From Candidatus Aegiribacteria sp. (GTDB lineage Bacteria; Fermentibacterota; Fermentibacteria; Fermentibacterales; Fermentibacteraceae), in the NCBI GenBank assembly GCA_030634715.1, contig DAOWAG010000027.1:1-9283 (forward strand): a DNA stretch of 9,283 nucleotides, written 5' to 3'. The translations under genes and the position numbers were made by a program. Below, piece after piece: positions 7,594 to 9,283 of the stretch. The notes under the pieces are model-generated. The model was not told the DNA's origin and did no database searches. It saw only the letters and a list, made by a program, of their open reading frames with translations. The number at the start of each line of letters is the position of its first letter. Position 1 is the stretch's first letter.

Positions 7594-8535
7594 TTATAGA
7601 AGGCTGGCAACCATAAGTGCCTTGATGGTGTGTTTTCTGTTTTCAGCTTCATCCCATACAACTGAGGACGAACTTTCTATAACATCCATTGTGACTTCAT
7701 TACCCTTAACCGCGGGAAGACAGTGCATGAAGATAGTATCTGAATTATCAGTCATCTCCATCATCTCTGAATTCACCTGGAACGGTTTAAGCAGGCTGAT
7801 TCTTTCCTTAGCCTTCTCTTCTTCACCCATGGAGACCCATACATCCGTATAGATAACATCAGCTCCTTTGACTGCCTTCTGAATGTCTGACGTTATTTCC
7901 ATTTCGGAGCAGGAACCGGAAGCAATCTGCATTACTGTTTCAACAAGCTCTTTATCCGGATACAGACTTTCGGGGGAAAGAATTGTGCAATTCACGCCCA
8001 TCATCGCGCAGCCAATCATCAGGCTGTTAGCCATGTTGCCGCGGCCATCTCCGGTGAAGACGAAATTAAGACCTGAAAGCCTGCCGAGATTCTCCTCCAT
8101 TGTCATCAGATCCGCAAGAACCTGCGTGGGATGAAACATATCCGTCAACCCGTTGTATACAGGCACTCCTGAGAACTCCTCTAAAGTGTCTACGGTGTCC
8201 TGTTTGAAACCCCGGAACATAATCGCGTCAAACATTCTTCCGAGAACCCGCGCTGTGTCTTCGATACTCTCCTTCGCGCCAAGCTGTATATCGGAACTGG
8301 ACAGAAATACAGGATGTCCACCCTCTTCACCAAAAGCTGTCTCAAACGCGCATCTTGTTCTGGTGGATCGTTTCTCGAAGAGCATCGCAAGAGTCTTGCC
8401 CCTAAACCGCTGGTTAATCTGAAAAGCGGTTCTTTCAGCCTTAAGAAGGTGTGACACATCCAGAAGATACCGCACATCGTCACTGGTCAGGTCGAGAAGC
8501 GTAAGCAGACTTCTGCCTTTGAAATTCACTGCCAT
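7594..8535 (-). CDS. argF: Ornithine carbamoyltransferase
   Basis: This cytoplasmic enzyme joins carbamoyl phosphate and ornithine to give citrulline in arginine synthesis. The 313-residue length is normal. The carbamoyl-phosphate domain shows FEKRSTRTR (STRTR at 57-61) and HPTQ (135-138). The ornithine domain shows Asn167 in GDGRGNMANS, Asp231, Ser235 and Met236 in DVWVSMGEE, and HCLP at 271-274. These match the ornithine-contacting residues of E. coli-type enzymes and argue against the putrescine or N-acetylornithine relatives. One variation is Gly166 where the usual motif has a second Asn. The ATG at 8535 follows AGAGG by six bases. The gene stands apart from other arginine genes; upstream is a terminator serving the gene further right, and downstream 96 bases lead to the export genes. 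argF is used as symbol; argI would be equivalent. Confidence 0.96.
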   Translation of the reverse strand: MAVNFKGRSLLTLLDLTSDDVRYLLDVSHLLKAERTAFQINQRFRGKTLAMLFEKRSTRTRCAFETAFGEEGGHPVFLSSSDIQLGAKESIEDTARVLGRMFDAIMFRGFKQDTVDTLEEFSGVPVYNGLTDMFHPTQVLADLMTMEENLGRLSGLNFVFTGDGRGNMANSLMIGCAMMGVNCTILSPESLYPDKELVETVMQIASGSCSEMEITSDIQKAVKGADVIYTDVWVSMGEEEKAKERISLLKPFQVNSEMMEMTDNSDTIFMHCLPAVKGNEVTMDVIESSSSVVWDEAENRKHTIKALMVASLL

Positions 8536-8624
8536 GAAGCACCTCTTTCGATGTTTACTTTTTTGATACTATTTAGCATAAGAATTTATTGGGAAGAATA
8601 TACATTGAAAGAGTCTGAAGAAAC

Positions 8625-8651
8625 AAAAGGGGCACGCGGAAGGCGTGCCCC
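8625..8651 (-). terminator. Rho-independent terminator of the beta-barrel gene
   Basis: A perfect 9-base-pair stem (GGGGCACGC at 8629-8637 pairs with GCGTGCCCC at 8643-8651) closes a 5-base loop. On the minus strand it is followed by TTTTGTTTC. It lies 21 bases after the stop codon at 8673, so it ends transcription of the beta-barrel gene before argF. On the plus strand the stem is not followed by a T-run, so it works in one direction only. Confidence 0.9.
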
Positions 8652-8672
8652 TGTATTGAAAACACTTACGTT

Positions 8673-9065
8673 CTAGAAACTGTAGTAGGCTCCTCCGAGA
8701 ATATTCTCTGAACCCCATGTAGACAGTTCTGTGAACTTGTACTCAACTCCGTCACCATAGTCGGTTGTGGTGGAAAGGTACCTGGCACCGAACTCGGTGA
8801 ACAGAGCGAATCTCTCCGCACCCGGGATAGCGAAATCAACCCTCATGATCGGGTAGATGGCGTAACCGGAAGTCTCGGGATCATCGACTCCAGCAGTTTC
8901 CCCTGTTCCCTTACCGTAAAGGAAGGAAAGGCCGATGCTGAAAATCGTGTTTGCAGGAGCGGCGATTACGTAGAATCCTGAAGCACCTATAACGTATACT
9001 GTTTCATGGGCATCAACCGATGTGCCTTCAATGTCAACTTCGAAGGTGAGCTTGTCGTATCCGGC
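8673..9065 (-). CDS. C-terminal part of an outer-membrane beta-barrel protein, 5' end lost
   Basis: The frame is open to an ATG at 9248 (191 residues), but only the last 130 or so look like the true protein. These show alternating hydrophobic and polar residues in strand-sized blocks separated by glycine- and aspartate-rich turns: KLTFEVDIEGT, TVYVIGASGFYVIAA, IFSIGLSFLYGKG, IYPIMRVDFAI, ERFALFTEFGARYLSTT. The chain ends AYYSF; a C-terminal Phe with aromatic residues before it is the recognition signature of the BAM outer-membrane assembly machinery. I recognise no specific family. The part upstream of about 9065 (residues 1-61) is the antisense of an IS256-type transposase on the plus strand, so the real N-terminus and signal peptide are missing here. 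The strong terminator downstream suggests a well-expressed gene. Confidence is for a beta-barrel fragment, not for function. Confidence 0.62.
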   Translation of the reverse strand, partial: AGYDKLTFEVDIEGTSVDAHETVYVIGASGFYVIAAPANTIFSIGLSFLYGKGTGETAGVDDPETSGYAIYPIMRVDFAIPGAERFALFTEFGARYLSTTTDYGDGVEYKFTELSTWGSENILGGAYYSF

Positions 9066-9283
9066 AAGCAGTTCAAGTCTGAACAGGACTTGGCGGATTT
9101 TAGCCGGCTGCTGAAGAAGATGGCCGTTGAAGCGGCCCTCGGTGCCGAACTGGACGAGCACCTCGGTTACTCCAAGCACGAGTCCAAAGGCCGTGGTACC
9201 GGCAATAGCCGCAATGGTTACAGCCGCAAGATGCTGAAGGGCGATCACGGTGAGATCGGCATCGACACACCCCGAGATCGCGC
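9063..9283 (+). mobile_element. IS256-family (mutator type) transposase, N-terminal region, truncated at both ends
   Basis: The plus-strand frame with codons beginning at 9063 is free of stops to the window edge. It encodes KSEQDLADFSRLLKKMAVEA, then ALGAELDEHLGY, SKHESKGRGTGNSRNGYS and GDHGEIGIDTPRDR. These are the landmarks of the conserved N-terminal region of IS256-type transposases: E-A-L-x-A-E-L-x-x-H-L-G-Y, G-N-S-R-N-G-Y and the T-P-R-D-R block. The catalytic DDE residues lie beyond the right edge; full proteins are about 400 residues. I see no convincing initiator methionine, leader or terminal inverted repeat on the left, because homology begins abruptly near 9063-9072 next to the barrel gene. 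GC is 39 of 60 bases at 9121-9180 against 26 of 60 at 8701-8760, consistent with foreign origin. It is either an IS remnant or a misjoined repeat. Confidence 0.85.

Noticed and set aside
8190..8483. A 97-residue minus-strand frame inside argF
   Set aside because: It lies within the conserved carbamoyl-phosphate domain of argF in another frame and shows no domain character.
8536..8628. ArgR operator or a strong promoter upstream of argF
   Set aside because: No clear ARG-box palindrome is visible; TATGCT could be a -10 element but no acceptable -35 lies at the right distance, so I left it out.

Overview
The window comes from a diderm (Gram-negative type) bacterium: it encodes an SLBB/Wza-type polysaccharide export protein, a Wzz-type chain-length protein and the C-terminal end of an outer-membrane beta-barrel. 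The lineage cannot be fixed from the sequence. Composition is moderate in GC, and nothing visible is phage-like or plasmid-like except at the extreme right end.

Left block, plus strand (1-5031). The first gene is the C-terminal part of a sigma-54-dependent NtrC-type activator. It overlaps by 8 bases a 660-residue response regulator with REC, two GAF-like regions and an HD-GYP cyclic-di-GMP phosphodiesterase domain. After a 64-base gap come enolase (eno), an FtsB/DivIC-type division protein that starts one base after the eno stop, and the ribosome-assembly GTPase rsgA. The last three look like one transcript. Two of them have unusual start problems: a TTG start for ftsB, and a choice between GTG and CTG for rsgA.

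Middle block, minus strand (8535-5049). In transcription order these are ornithine carbamoyltransferase (argF), a 96-base gap with a sigma-70-like promoter candidate, the SLBB-domain polysaccharide export protein, and a Wzz-like inner-membrane co-polymerase. The last two are separated by one base and form a two-gene export module without an attached tyrosine kinase. They converge on rsgA with only 17 bases between the stops.

Right end (8620-9283). A clear minus-strand intrinsic terminator closes a gene encoding the C-terminal part of a beta-barrel outer-membrane protein. That gene's open frame appears to run to 9248, but from about 9065 rightward the plus strand encodes the N-terminal region of an IS256-family (mutator type) transposase, and GC content rises. 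The barrel gene is therefore cut at about 9060-9075, either by a truncated IS256-type element or by a misassembly at a repeated IS copy. The first 60 or so residues of the apparent minus-strand protein are antisense of the transposase and should not be treated as real.

I found no convincing new defence system, CRISPR array, tRNA or rRNA. The points worth a second look are the IS256/barrel junction, the rsgA start, the regulator pair and the unusual export protein.
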